Of a DNA stretch of 37,590 bases, positions 9,042 through 17,608 are shown one piece after another. Source of the stretch: Bryobacter sp. (lineage in GTDB: Bacteria; Acidobacteriota; Terriglobia; Bryobacterales; Bryobacteraceae). The notes under the pieces are model-generated. The model saw nothing but the letters and a program-made list of their open reading frames with translations, was not told the origin of the DNA and ran no database searches. The position numbers were made by a program, and so were the translations under genes. The stretch is taken from positions 1 to 37,590 of the forward strand of contig JALHNI010000058.1 in NCBI GenBank assembly GCA_022843605.1, in the 5' to 3' direction. Numbering within the stretch: the stretch's first letter is position 1; each line of letters opens with the position of its first letter.

Positions 9042-10562
9042 ATGAGTAATAGACTCTTACCCCGAGTTGTCCTCGGCGCGCTGGCCTGCTTCCTCGCAGC
9101 CTCCGCCCAGAACCTCGCCGACCTTGAAAAACGCATCACCGAATTCACCCTGCCGAATGGCCTGCACTTTATCGTTCTGGAACGCCACAGCGCCCCCGTG
9201 TTCGCTGGGCTCAGTTTCGTCAATGCCGGCGCCGCCAACGATCCTTCCGGCAAAGCCGGCATCGCGCATATGTTCGAACATATGGCCTTCAAGGGCACGC
9301 CCTCCATCGGCAGCAAGAATTACGCCGCGGAGAAAGCCGCCCTCGACGCGCTTGAAAAAACCTACGATGCCCTCGAAGAAGAGCGCCGCAAAGGTCCTCG
9401 CGCCGACAAAGCCAAAATCACCAAGCTGGAGGCCGACGTCAAAGTCGCCATCGACAAAACCTTCACCCACGTTGACCAGGATGCCTTTACCCGCATGGTA
9501 GAAGAGAACGGCGCCGTCGGCCTGAATGCGGGCACCTCCATGGACTCCACCGTCTACTTCATGAGCCTCCCCGCCAACCGCCTCGAAATGTGGTTCATGC
9601 TGGAAGCCGACCGTTTCATCAGCCCCGTCTTCCGCGAGTTCTACAAAGAGCGCGGCGTTGTCCGCAACGAATACGCCATGCGCATCGAAAGCGACCCCCA
9701 GGGTCAACTCGTCACCGCCCTCATGAATACCGCCTTCGCCGATAGCCCCTATCACGTCGGCTATGCCGGCATCCCCAGCGACATCGAAAACCTGCGCGTT
9801 GCCGATGCCCTCGCCTTCCGCAAGACTTACTATGTCCCCGGCAACATCACCGTCGTGGTTGCCGGCGATGTTGACCCCAAGGAAGTTAAGGCTCTCGCCA
9901 CCAAGTACTTCGGACCCATGCCCGCCGGCCCCCTTCCTCCGCCCGTCATCACCAAGGAGCAGCCGCAGCGCGGCGAAAAGCGCGTCGCTATCGAAACCGA
10001 GTCGCAACCCATGGTCGCCATCGGCTACAAACGCCCCGACGCACTGAACGCCGACGATCCCATCTTCGACGTCATCTCCGGCATCCTTTCCCAGGGCCGC
10101 ACCGGCCGCCTCTACAAAGAATTAGTGGAAGAAAAGAAACTCGCCCTCGGCGCCGCCGCCTACGCCACCTTCCCGGGCGGCAAACAGGACAACCTGTACA
10201 TCATCTTCATGGTGCCCAATTCCGGCAAGACGATTGAGGAACTCGAGAAAGCCACTTACGAGATCGTCGAACGCCTGAAGAAAGAGCCTGTCGATGACGC
10301 CACGCTCAAGCGCGTCAAAATCAACGTCCGCGCTGGTCTCATCCGCGGGCTCAACTCCAACATGGGCATGGCCAATGCGCTCGCCGCCGCTCACGTCGGT
10401 TACGGCAACTGGCGTAAGCTCTACTCCCAACTCGATGAACTCGACAAGATTACCGCGGCCGACGTCCAACGCGTGATGAAGACTTACTTCACCGCCACGG
10501 GTCGTACCGTTGCCTACATGTCCCCCGCGACGAAAGCCCCGGCCACCAAGGAGGCCAACTAA
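9042..10562 (+). CDS. Exported M16 family zinc metallopeptidase, catalytic subunit
   Basis: 506 residues with a signal peptide (residues 1-22, VVLGALACFLAASAQ). The inverted zinc motif HxxEH is HMFEH at residues 76-80, so this subunit should be active. The third zinc ligand is probably a Glu in the ERGVVRNEY region, after a charged helical insert of about 45 residues (residues 90-140). The gene starts at ATG 9042, about 10 nt after TTGGAGA. The next gene encodes a second M16 protein lacking the zinc motif, 2 bp after this stop codon. Bacterial M16B enzymes commonly act as such catalytic/non-catalytic pairs that degrade peptides in the periplasm. Confidence 0.95.
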   Translation: MSNRLLPRVVLGALACFLAASAQNLADLEKRITEFTLPNGLHFIVLERHSAPVFAGLSFVNAGAANDPSGKAGIAHMFEHMAFKGTPSIGSKNYAAEKAALDALEKTYDALEEERRKGPRADKAKITKLEADVKVAIDKTFTHVDQDAFTRMVEENGAVGLNAGTSMDSTVYFMSLPANRLEMWFMLEADRFISPVFREFYKERGVVRNEYAMRIESDPQGQLVTALMNTAFADSPYHVGYAGIPSDIENLRVADALAFRKTYYVPGNITVVVAGDVDPKEVKALATKYFGPMPAGPLPPPVITKEQPQRGEKRVAIETESQPMVAIGYKRPDALNADDPIFDVISGILSQGRTGRLYKELVEEKKLALGAAAYATFPGGKQDNLYIIFMVPNSGKTIEELEKATYEIVERLKKEPVDDATLKRVKINVRAGLIRGLNSNMGMANALAAAHVGYGNWRKLYSQLDELDKITAADVQRVMKTYFTATGRTVAYMSPATKAPATKEAN

Positions 10563-10564
10563 CC

Positions 10565-12685
10565 ATGCTGCGCATTCTCCTCATCTTCACCGCCATCGTT
10601 GGAATGGCTTTTGGTCAGGCTAAACCGGCCGCCAAAAAGACTGCCGTTGCCGCTTCCGCCAACAAGTATAAGAACCTCAAGTTCCCCCCCTTGCGCGACG
10701 TGGAAATCCCTCAAGTCGAGAAGTTCACCCTCTCAAACGGCATGCGGGTTTACCTCCTCGAGAATCACGAACTGCCTCTCATCTCCGGCCGCGCGCTGGT
10801 GAAGGTCGGCAATCTGTTCGATCCCAAGGACAAAGTCGGCCTCGCCGGCCTCACCGGCGGACTGATCCGCGAAGGCGGCACCAAGTCCAAGACCCAGGAA
10901 CAAATCAACGAAGCCCTGGAAGGCGTGGCCGGCTCAGTTGAAGCCTCCATCAGTGAGACTTCCGGCAATGTCGGCTTTAGTGCGCTCGCAGAAAGCTCCG
11001 ATCAGGTGATGGCCCTCTTCGCCGAAGTGCTCACCGATCCCGCCTTCCGTGCCGACAAGCTCGAGAACGCCAAGATTCGCGAACGTAGCGGCATCTCCCG
11101 CCGCAACGACGACGCCGGGGACATCGCCGGCCGCGAATTTACCCGCGCCCTTTACGGCAAGGACACCCCCTACGGCGTCCAGGAAGAGTACGCCACCATT
11201 GACGCCATCAAGCGCGAAGATATCGTCGCTTTCTATGACCGTTACTTCTTCCCGGCCAACATCATGCTCTCCGTCTACGGCGACTTCAAGTCCGCCGAAA
11301 TGAAGGCCAAGCTCGAAAAGCTCTTTGCCAACTGGAAGCCGCAACGGCAACCCGTCCCTGCGATGCCCGCCGTCAATCAGCCGCCTCAACCCGGCGTGAA
11401 GTTCGTCGAAAAGACTGACGTCACCCAGACCTTCATCCGCATCGGCCACCTCGCCGGCAAGCTCAATGATCCCGACTACCCGGCCCTCGAAGTCATGTCC
11501 GCCATTCTTGGCGGCGGCTTCCCCAGCCGTCTCGTCCGCAAGGTGCGCTCCGAAATGGGCGCCGCCTACTCCATCTATTCGAACTGGGGCGCCAACTACA
11601 ATCACCCCGGCGCCTTCACCATCGGCGGCAGCATTGAGGCCAAGTACACCATCGACGCCCTCTCCGCCATTCAGGAAGAGGTCTCAAAGCTGCGCAACCT
11701 CGAAGTCACCGATCAGGAGCTCTCCACGGCCAAGAACACCGCACTCAATAGCTTCGTCTTCAACTTCGACTCTCCCGCCAAAACGCTCAACCGCATGGTC
11801 GCGTACGAATACTGGGGCTATCCGGCTGACTTCCTCCTCAAGTACAAGCAAGCCGTCGAAAAAGTCACCAAAGCCGACGTCCTTCGCGTGGCCAAGCAAA
11901 GCCTGAAGCCTGAAAACTTCACCGTCGTCGCCGTCGGTGACCCCAAGAAGTTCGCCGGCAAGGACCTCAAAGCCCTCGGCATGCCCGTCGAAAAGCTTGA
12001 TATCTCGATCCCGCAGCCCAAGCAGGATAAAGCGCAGGCCGACGCCGGTTCCCTTGCCAAAGGCCGTCAATTGCTGGATAAAGCCATTGCCGCCGTTGGC
12101 GGACCCCAGAGCTTGAGCGGCCTCAAGGACTTCGTCCAGGTCGTCGACTCCAAGATGGCCAACGGCATGGCCATCAATCAGCGCAACTCCTGGCTCGCCC
12201 CCGGCCTTCTTCGCCAGGACGTCACCTTGCCCTTCGGCAAAATCGCCTCCTTTTTTGACGGCAACGAAGGCTGGATGAAGGCTCCTCAGGGTGAACAGCC
12301 CATCGCCGGCGCCATGGCCGCCCAAATCCGGCAGCAGCTTTTCACTGAACTGCTCAACCTTCTTCGCAGCAACCAAGTCGCCACCCGCACCGTCAACTAT
12401 GCGGGAGACGGAACCATCGAAATCGCTGAAGGTCCGCTGATGGCCAAACTGGTGGTCGACGAAGCCACCGGAATGCCGAAAAAGAGTGTCATGCAGGGCA
12501 ACGGACCCCAGGGCCCCGTCGTCGTCGAGACGGTCTACTCGGACTTCCGCGACATCGGCGGCGGACTGAAGTACCCCTTCAAGTCCATCGTCAGCCAAGG
12601 CGGTAAACAGGTCAGCGACATGACCGTCTCGGAGATGAAAGCCAATACCGGCCTCACCGCCGAAACTCTCTCGAAGAAGCCATAG
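10565..12685 (+). CDS. Non-catalytic M16 family protein with C-terminal LolA-like domain
   Basis: 706 residues with signal peptide (MLRILLIFTAIVGMAFGQ). Residues about 45-490 form two M16 domains. Where HxxEH is expected the sequence reads GLAGLTGGLIREGG, so the zinc site is lost; the R/Y-bearing second half is kept (GGGFPSRLVRKVRSEMGAAYS). Residues about 495-706 are an added domain (LAKGRQLLDKAIAAVGG ... GGGLKYPFKSIVSQGGKQ) resembling LolA/LppX-like lipoprotein-carrier folds and clearly related to the product of the following gene. An AAGGAGG site precedes the ATG, and the gene follows the catalytic M16 gene by 2 bp. It is probably the regulatory half of a heterodimeric peptidase. Confidence 0.92.
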   Translation: MLRILLIFTAIVGMAFGQAKPAAKKTAVAASANKYKNLKFPPLRDVEIPQVEKFTLSNGMRVYLLENHELPLISGRALVKVGNLFDPKDKVGLAGLTGGLIREGGTKSKTQEQINEALEGVAGSVEASISETSGNVGFSALAESSDQVMALFAEVLTDPAFRADKLENAKIRERSGISRRNDDAGDIAGREFTRALYGKDTPYGVQEEYATIDAIKREDIVAFYDRYFFPANIMLSVYGDFKSAEMKAKLEKLFANWKPQRQPVPAMPAVNQPPQPGVKFVEKTDVTQTFIRIGHLAGKLNDPDYPALEVMSAILGGGFPSRLVRKVRSEMGAAYSIYSNWGANYNHPGAFTIGGSIEAKYTIDALSAIQEEVSKLRNLEVTDQELSTAKNTALNSFVFNFDSPAKTLNRMVAYEYWGYPADFLLKYKQAVEKVTKADVLRVAKQSLKPENFTVVAVGDPKKFAGKDLKALGMPVEKLDISIPQPKQDKAQADAGSLAKGRQLLDKAIAAVGGPQSLSGLKDFVQVVDSKMANGMAINQRNSWLAPGLLRQDVTLPFGKIASFFDGNEGWMKAPQGEQPIAGAMAAQIRQQLFTELLNLLRSNQVATRTVNYAGDGTIEIAEGPLMAKLVVDEATGMPKKSVMQGNGPQGPVVVETVYSDFRDIGGGLKYPFKSIVSQGGKQVSDMTVSEMKANTGLTAETLSKKP

Positions 12686-12700
12686 TTGAATGTTGCGTGG

Positions 12701-12720
12701 GGCGGGCCCCCTGGCCCGCC
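12701..12720. repeat. GC-rich hairpin repeat, copy 1
   Basis: A perfect 8-bp stem, GGCGGGCC and GGCCCGCC, around CCCT, in the 53-bp gap between two genes. A near-identical element lies after the next gene (13563-13584). There is no T-tract, so it is not a canonical terminator; it may be a dispersed palindromic repeat or affect RNA stability. Confidence 0.7.
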
Positions 12721-12738
12721 ACCCCCCGGAGTTTTCCA

Positions 12739-13548
12739 ATGCTCAATCGCCGCCAAATCCTCGGCACGTTCGCCGCCCCGCTCTTCGGCCAGAAGCTCTC
12801 CAAAATCGAGGAGCGCGGCAAGCAGGTCGTCGAAGAAGCTCTCGCCGCCCTTGGCGGACCCGCCTATCTCGCCATGCAGGACCGCGTCGAGAACGGCCGC
12901 TCCTACTCCTTCTACAACGACCGGCTCACCGGCCTCTCCCGCGCGCGCATCTCTACCCGCTACCTCCTCCGGCCAGAGCCGCCCATCCCCGGCTTCTTCG
13001 GCCAGCGCGAGCGCCAAAGCTTCGCCCGCAAAGACAAGCAACTCGACGATCTGCCCTACTACCTCTACCTCGAGGACAAGGCCTTCGACGTCACCTACCG
13101 CGGAGCCAAGGAACTCGCTGCCGAAGTCAGCGGCCGCTACCGCGATTCCACCCGCCGCAACGTCCTCTACATGCTGCGCCAGCGCCTCGGCGAGCAGGGG
13201 CTCATCATTGAGCACCAGGGCTCTGACGTCGTCGATTACCAGCCCATGGAGATCGTCAACTTCACCGACGCCGATAACGTGGTCACCACGGTTTACTTCC
13301 ACCGCTCCACCAAGTTCCCCATGAAGCAACGCTTCGTCCGCCGTAACAAAGCTCGCGGCGACAACGACGAAGAACTCGCCATCTTCGACAAGTACAAGGA
13401 AGTTGGCGGCGGAGTGAAATGGCCGTTGGTCTACTCCCGCTTCCGCAACGGCGAAAAGCAATTCGAAATGTACGCCGACGAAGTCAAGGTCAACACCGAC
13501 CTCACCGACGCCTACTTCACCCTCCCCGCCAACATCGAAATCATCTAA
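12739..13548 (+). CDS. Exported LolA-like domain protein, relative of the preceding M16 tail
   Basis: 269 residues. The ATG at 12739 has GGAG 8 nt upstream; a longer frame from 12697 reads through the hairpin repeat and is not credible. The N-terminus LNRRQILGTFAAPLFGQ looks like a short signal, possibly Tat-type. The body begins KIEERGKQVVEEALAALGGPAYL and ends with YKEVGGGVKWPLVYSRFRNG, matching by eye the C-terminal domain of the upstream M16 protein (KAIAAVGGPQSL ... FRDIGGGLKYPFKSIVSQGG). It is therefore a free-standing paralogue of that domain. A lipid- or lipoprotein-binding role is possible by fold analogy only. The same GC-rich hairpin is found on both sides of the gene. Confidence 0.85.
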   Translation: MLNRRQILGTFAAPLFGQKLSKIEERGKQVVEEALAALGGPAYLAMQDRVENGRSYSFYNDRLTGLSRARISTRYLLRPEPPIPGFFGQRERQSFARKDKQLDDLPYYLYLEDKAFDVTYRGAKELAAEVSGRYRDSTRRNVLYMLRQRLGEQGLIIEHQGSDVVDYQPMEIVNFTDADNVVTTVYFHRSTKFPMKQRFVRRNKARGDNDEELAIFDKYKEVGGGVKWPLVYSRFRNGEKQFEMYADEVKVNTDLTDAYFTLPANIEII

Positions 13549-13562
13549 ACGACGCTCCCGTA

Positions 13563-13584
13563 GGGCGGGCCTCCAGGCCCGCCC
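13563..13584. repeat. GC-rich hairpin repeat, copy 2
   Basis: A perfect 10-bp stem, GGGCGGGCCT and AGGCCCGCCC, around CC, 14 bp after the stop codon of the LolA-like gene. It shares its core with the copy at 12701-12720. It has no T-run, so termination is only a possibility. Confidence 0.75.
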
Positions 13585-13749
13585 AATTAGCCGCGCGACC
13601 AACGCCCAGCCCCCTTAAGCTTCTGCGCAGCCCGGATCTCCCGGCTGCGTCCGCGTATCTCCTTGAAATTTTGACTCCAGCGTGGCCAGAGAGCCAGCGA
13701 ATCCGGGCTGCCGAACTGGCAATCCGCTACTCCGCGATTCTCGCCGCTC

Positions 13750-13776
13750 GTCGACCGAAATTGTCCGGTCGACAAT
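13750..13776. promoter_or_regulatory. Nested inverted repeats, candidate operator
   Basis: Two symmetric sites overlap. GTCGACCG (13750-13757) is mirrored perfectly by CGGTCGAC (13766-13773). ATTGTC (13760-13765) is mirrored by GACAAT (13771-13776) with a 5-nt centre. The second has the form of GntR-type operators. The sites lie about 90 bp before the TonB-C-like gene, a fitting place for a repressor or attenuator. No regulator gene is adjacent. Confidence 0.4.
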
Positions 13777-13862
13777 AGCCAATCGCCTTCACAGACCTTT
13801 TGCTCTTTGGATTCATTCGCGTACGCAAAATGGTTTGCCTGCCCCTGCTACCATAAGGCGAA

Positions 13863-14282
13863 ATGCGCCCAATTGTTGCCTTGGTCTTACTCGCAGTCGC
13901 TAAGTCCTTGGCGGGGGCTGATTCCAATGTCGGCTGCATCGAGCGCCTTGACGTTCCGGGATACCCGCCTTTAGCCGCTTCGGCTGGCGTGAGCCTCACG
14001 ATGTCTGCAACGTTGATTCTCGCCCCCGACGGGACCATCCAGGAGACTAAACTGATCGCCATCGGGCCGAACGAGAAATCAAAATCGCTCTTTGTCTCGG
14101 CTGTCCAAACCGCTCTCAACCAATCCACGTTTCAGAAAGCCTGCGCAGGCAAGTCAATCGACTTGATCTACGATTTCGCCCTGGACGACAATCCAAAGTT
14201 CAAAGAACTCGTCAGCCGAATTTCGTTTACTTACCCCAATAAGTTTTGGATAGTCACCCGGCGTCCACACTATCAACCATGA
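13863..14282 (+). CDS. Exported TonB C-terminal-like domain protein
   Basis: 139 residues: a signal peptide at 1-19 (IVALVLLAVAKSLAGA), then a compact domain beginning YPPLAASAGVSLTMSATLILAPDGT. The YPPLA start and the following two-strand pattern with a G at the turn are typical of the TonB C-terminal fold. There is no N-terminal transmembrane anchor or proline-rich spacer, so it is not a full TonB. The ribosome site is weak (AAGG 5 nt ahead of ATG). Its stop overlaps the start of the M28 peptidase gene by 4 bp (ATGA), which suggests coupled expression. The fold call is moderate; the role is unknown. Confidence 0.65.
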   Translation: MRPIVALVLLAVAKSLAGADSNVGCIERLDVPGYPPLAASAGVSLTMSATLILAPDGTIQETKLIAIGPNEKSKSLFVSAVQTALNQSTFQKACAGKSIDLIYDFALDDNPKFKELVSRISFTYPNKFWIVTRRPHYQP

Positions 14283-16240
14283 CCCTAAGTTCCATCGAAT
14301 CAATCACTCCCCGGTTCGTTTCGTTAAGGGCGGGGCAGTCCATCCTCGTCCTGCTCTCGCTCAACCCAACCCTCCTCGCCCAGCCCATTGCCCCCCTCGC
14401 CCGCACCATCCGCGACAGTGTCGATACCGCCCGCGCCACCGATACCGTCGAACGGATCTATGCCACCGATCGTTGGTTCACCTTCCCAAAGTTCGAGGAG
14501 ACCGCCCGCTACCTCCGCGCCCGCCTCGAGGAGAGCGGCGTGCAACAAGTGGAAATCAGCGGCGCGCCCGCCGATGGCCGCACCCAAGCCGGCTTCTGGA
14601 CCATGCCCCTGGCCTGGGACGCTACCGGCGCCCGCCTTGACGTTGTCGCCCCCGAAAAGTTCTCCCTCTGCGATTACCTCACGGCTCCCACCTGCCTCGG
14701 CATGTGGAGCGGCTCCTCGCCCGGTGTCGAAGCCGAACTGGTCGACCTCAAAACCACCGCCTGGAAAGACGTTGCGGGCAAACTGGTGCTCACCCGCGAG
14801 AACGCCGCCAACCTTAAAGCCAAGCTCGTGCAGTATGGTGCGCTCGGCGCCGTCAACGCTTTCACCGAAAACCCTTCCCTCGGCGACGACCGCCAATGGA
14901 TCAACGCCTGGGGCGACCACGGCTGGGGCTACCTCGAATCCAGCACGCCGCTGCTCTCGTTCTCCATCACGCCCAATCAGCTTCGCCGTCTGGAACGCCT
15001 GCTCGCGGCCGGTAAAGTCACTCTCCGCGCCGAGGCGAAAACCCGACACTATGAGGGCCGCTATCCCTGGGTCACCGGACTCCTTCCCGGCACCACCGCT
15101 GAAGAAGTTCTCGTCCTCGGCCATACCTCCGAGCAGGGCGCGCACGATAACGCCACCGGTGTCGCCGCCAGTATCGAAGCCCTGCACATCCTTCGGAAGT
15201 TGATCGCCGCCGGCAAACTGCCGCCGCCGCGGCGCGGGATCCGCGTTCTCCTCATGCCCGAAATGTACGGGTCGTTGCATTACATCCAGCAGCACCCCGA
15301 GCGCATGAAGCGGACCATCGCCTCCATCACCGTCGACACGCCCGCCGCCTCTTATGACTTGGCCGGCACCGAGTACACCATCTATCGCTCGGCCCATGCC
15401 GGCAAGTCCTGGACCGATGCCCTCATGCCCCGCATCGCCCAGGCCGTGCTACCGCGCGGCCGTCCCTGGCATCTCGTCGAACACGAAACCGGCACCGACG
15501 CCTACCTCAGCGAGCCCACCGTCGGCGTCCCCAACCTGTGGATCTATAGCGGCACCGGCGTCGTCACCCATCACAACAGTGCCGACCTCCCCCGCACCGT
15601 CGACCCGCGCTCCTTGCGCGACCTCGTCTCGCTCGTCGCTACGTATCTCTACTACACGGCTTCCGCCGGCAGCCAGGACGCTAACTGGCTCGCCAATGTC
15701 ACCCTCGATGCCGCGACCGACGATCTGCGCCAGGCCGCGTCGCAAGGCGTCGACGCCCTGGCTGCCGGCGACTCCCGCGCCGCGTCCTTTGCCCTCGCTC
15801 GCCTCAGCTACCTCGCTGACCGTCATCAGACCGCGTTGCAAGGGCTCAAGCGTCTCGGCTCTTCCTCCCAGCTAGAGCAGCCCTTTACGGAACGGCTCCG
15901 CCAGTTCCGTGACGTGCAATCTGCCCGCCTGCGCGAGGCCGGGGTGGTGCCCTACGTTCGCGCCCCGGAGAAGGACAACCTCGTCGTTCGCCGCAAGCGC
16001 CTCGGCACCCTTCCGCTCGACGATCTGGCCGCCGAAAAACGGGAAGGCTTCCCCTCCGGAGCGTGGGACAAGATGGTCACCGTCGCCCTTTACTGGTGCA
16101 ACGGGAAGCGCACGGTCTCTGAAGTCGCCTTCCTGACGGAGATGGAGATGGGCCGCCCCATCGTCTTCGATTTCGCCGGCTATTTCCGATTTCTTGAACG
16201 CCACGGCTATGTCGACCTCAGCCGAACTCCGATAAACTGA
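14279..16240 (+). CDS. M28-type zinc aminopeptidase with C-terminal extension
   Basis: 653 residues from the ATG at 14279, which overlaps the previous stop as ATGA; a TTG at 14246 would add 11 residues with no benefit. A signal-like segment (SILVLLSLNPTLLAQ) ends near residue 35. The peptidase core shows the M28 ligand order: H282 and D290 in GHTSEQGAHDNATG, a Glu at E328 (MPEMYGS), D353 (ITVDTPAAS) and H431/H432 (THHNSADLP). The E328 site has EM instead of the common EE pair, so either the metal ligation or the general base differs from classical M28 enzymes. Residues 130-270 probably form an inserted PA-like domain. The C-terminal 170 residues are an uncharacterised extension with a helix-rich end. 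It is likely a periplasmic peptide hydrolase. Confidence 0.85.
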   Translation: MTLSSIESITPRFVSLRAGQSILVLLSLNPTLLAQPIAPLARTIRDSVDTARATDTVERIYATDRWFTFPKFEETARYLRARLEESGVQQVEISGAPADGRTQAGFWTMPLAWDATGARLDVVAPEKFSLCDYLTAPTCLGMWSGSSPGVEAELVDLKTTAWKDVAGKLVLTRENAANLKAKLVQYGALGAVNAFTENPSLGDDRQWINAWGDHGWGYLESSTPLLSFSITPNQLRRLERLLAAGKVTLRAEAKTRHYEGRYPWVTGLLPGTTAEEVLVLGHTSEQGAHDNATGVAASIEALHILRKLIAAGKLPPPRRGIRVLLMPEMYGSLHYIQQHPERMKRTIASITVDTPAASYDLAGTEYTIYRSAHAGKSWTDALMPRIAQAVLPRGRPWHLVEHETGTDAYLSEPTVGVPNLWIYSGTGVVTHHNSADLPRTVDPRSLRDLVSLVATYLYYTASAGSQDANWLANVTLDAATDDLRQAASQGVDALAAGDSRAASFALARLSYLADRHQTALQGLKRLGSSSQLEQPFTERLRQFRDVQSARLREAGVVPYVRAPEKDNLVVRRKRLGTLPLDDLAAEKREGFPSGAWDKMVTVALYWCNGKRTVSEVAFLTEMEMGRPIVFDFAGYFRFLERHGYVDLSRTPIN

Positions 16241-16247
16241 ATCTCGA

Positions 16248-16454
16248 ATGCAAGGTATCGTCTACACCGAAACCGTGGTCCACATGCCGCCCGCGGCCCT
16301 GCTGGATCTCGCCCCCTACCAACTCGTCATGGTCGATCTCGCCGACGGCCGGCGCATCACCGGACGCTCCACCGGCGATCGCGTCGCGATTGGCGACCCC
16401 GTGGAGCTCGCCGAAGAGAAAGACGGCGTCCTCATCTTCCGGAGGGCCGCATGA
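16248..16454 (+). CDS. Small stand-alone OB-fold protein (DUF35 C-terminal-like)
   Basis: 68 residues. The pattern GIVYTETVVHMPPAALLDLAPYQLVMVDLADGRRITG ends with IGDPVEL; it resembles the OB-fold half of DUF35 proteins, which usually carry an N-terminal zinc ribbon and assist thiolase-like enzymes. Here the ribbon is absent and no thiolase is near. It starts 7 bp after the M28 gene, and its stop overlaps the aminotransferase start (ATGA). The regular spacing and coupling on both sides make it a real gene; its function is open. Confidence 0.75.
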   Translation: MQGIVYTETVVHMPPAALLDLAPYQLVMVDLADGRRITGRSTGDRVAIGDPVELAEEKDGVLIFRRAA

Positions 16455-17608
16455 AGCTCGCTGCCCGCATGAGCCTGCTGAGTGGCGAAGGCGCGTTCGA
16501 TGTCCTGCAGCGCGCCCGGGCTCTCGAAGCGCAGGGCCAACACATCATTCACCTCGAAATCGGTGAGCCAGACTTTGAAACGCCGGCCCACATTATCGAA
16601 GCCGGCAAGGCGGCGCTGGATGCCGGCTTCACCCACTACGGACCGACGCCGGGCGACCCCGAACTTCGCGCCGCCCTCGCCGCCCATGTCAGCGAAACCC
16701 GCGGCATCCCCGTGGCGGCCGACAACGTCTGCGTCGTCCCCGGCGGCAAGCCCATCATCTTCTTTCCGATCCTCGCCTTTGTCGAGCCCGGCGACGAAGT
16801 CCTCTACCCGAACCCCGGCTTCCCCATCTACGAGAGCATGATCAAGTTTGCCGGCGGCACGCCAGTTCCGGTGCCGCTCATCGAGGAGCGCAGCTTCAGC
16901 TTCGACCTGAATGTGCTCAAGGAGCGCATCACCGACAAGACCAAGATGCTGATCCTGAACTCGCCGCAGAACCCGACCGGCGGCGTGATTCCGGCCGACG
17001 ATATCCGCGCGATCGCCGAACTCATCCGCGACCGCGACATCGTCGTTCTCTCGGACGAGATCTACTCCCGTATCTATTACGGCGAGAAGCCACTGTCGAT
17101 TGCCAGCGTCCCCGGCATGGCGGACCGCACCATCATCCTCGATGGCTTCTCCAAGATTTACGCCATGACCGGTTGGCGACTTGGCTACGGCGTGATGCCC
17201 AAGTGGATGGCCGACGCCGTCAACATGCTGATGGTGAACTCGAACTCCTGCACCGCCAGTTTCACCCAGCGCGCCGGCCTCGCCGCGATCACCGGGCCGC
17301 AGGACGATGCCGTAAAGATGGTGCGCGAGTTCCAGACGCGGCGCGACCTGTTCGTGCGTGAACTGAATACGATTCCCGGCGTCCGCTGCCAGGTCCCCGA
17401 AGGCGCCTTCTACGCCTTCCCCAACATCACCGGCACCGGCTGGAAGAGCAAAGCCCTGGCCGACGCCCTGCTGGGTGCGGGCGTCGCCTGCCTCTCCGGC
17501 ACGTCCTTCGGAGCCTACGGCGAAGGCTACCTGCGCTTCTCCATGGCTAACTCCCTCGAAAACCTCAACGAAGCCGCCGCCCGCATGCGGAGGTTCCTCA
17601 CCTCGTAA
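16451..17608 (+). CDS. Class I/II pyridoxal-phosphate aminotransferase
   Basis: 385 residues of fold-type I PLP enzyme, closest by eye to the aspartate/aromatic aminotransferase group. Seen are the N-terminal EIGEPDFETP, the cofactor segment NSPQNPTGGV, SDEIYSRIYY, the PLP lysine K235 in DGFSKIYAMTGWRLGY, and the substrate-carboxylate Arg in GYLRFSMANS. It transfers amino groups between amino acids and 2-oxo acids in the cytoplasm; the exact substrate cannot be read. The ATG overlaps the OB-fold stop and has GGAGG just upstream. The last 11 bp overlap the convergent vapC gene. Together with the M28 peptidase it may serve amino-acid use after peptide breakdown. Confidence 0.93.
   Translation: MKLAARMSLLSGEGAFDVLQRARALEAQGQHIIHLEIGEPDFETPAHIIEAGKAALDAGFTHYGPTPGDPELRAALAAHVSETRGIPVAADNVCVVPGGKPIIFFPILAFVEPGDEVLYPNPGFPIYESMIKFAGGTPVPVPLIEERSFSFDLNVLKERITDKTKMLILNSPQNPTGGVIPADDIRAIAELIRDRDIVVLSDEIYSRIYYGEKPLSIASVPGMADRTIILDGFSKIYAMTGWRLGYGVMPKWMADAVNMLMVNSNSCTASFTQRAGLAAITGPQDDAVKMVREFQTRRDLFVRELNTIPGVRCQVPEGAFYAFPNITGTGWKSKALADALLGAGVACLSGTSFGAYGEGYLRFSMANSLENLNEAAARMRRFLTS

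Larger units (their letters stand above)
13549..13862. other. 314-bp intergenic region
   Basis: Between the LolA-like gene and the TonB-C-like gene I find no convincing coding frame; short frames here lack a ribosome site and a recognisable protein. The region holds hairpin copy 2 and the nested inverted repeats at 13750-13776. The promoter for the rightward four-gene set is expected here, but I cannot point to a strong -35/-10 pair. Confidence 0.6.

Noticed and set aside
13587..13778. Small open frames in the 314-bp intergenic region
   Set aside because: They lack ribosome sites and recognisable protein features, and overlap inverted repeats.
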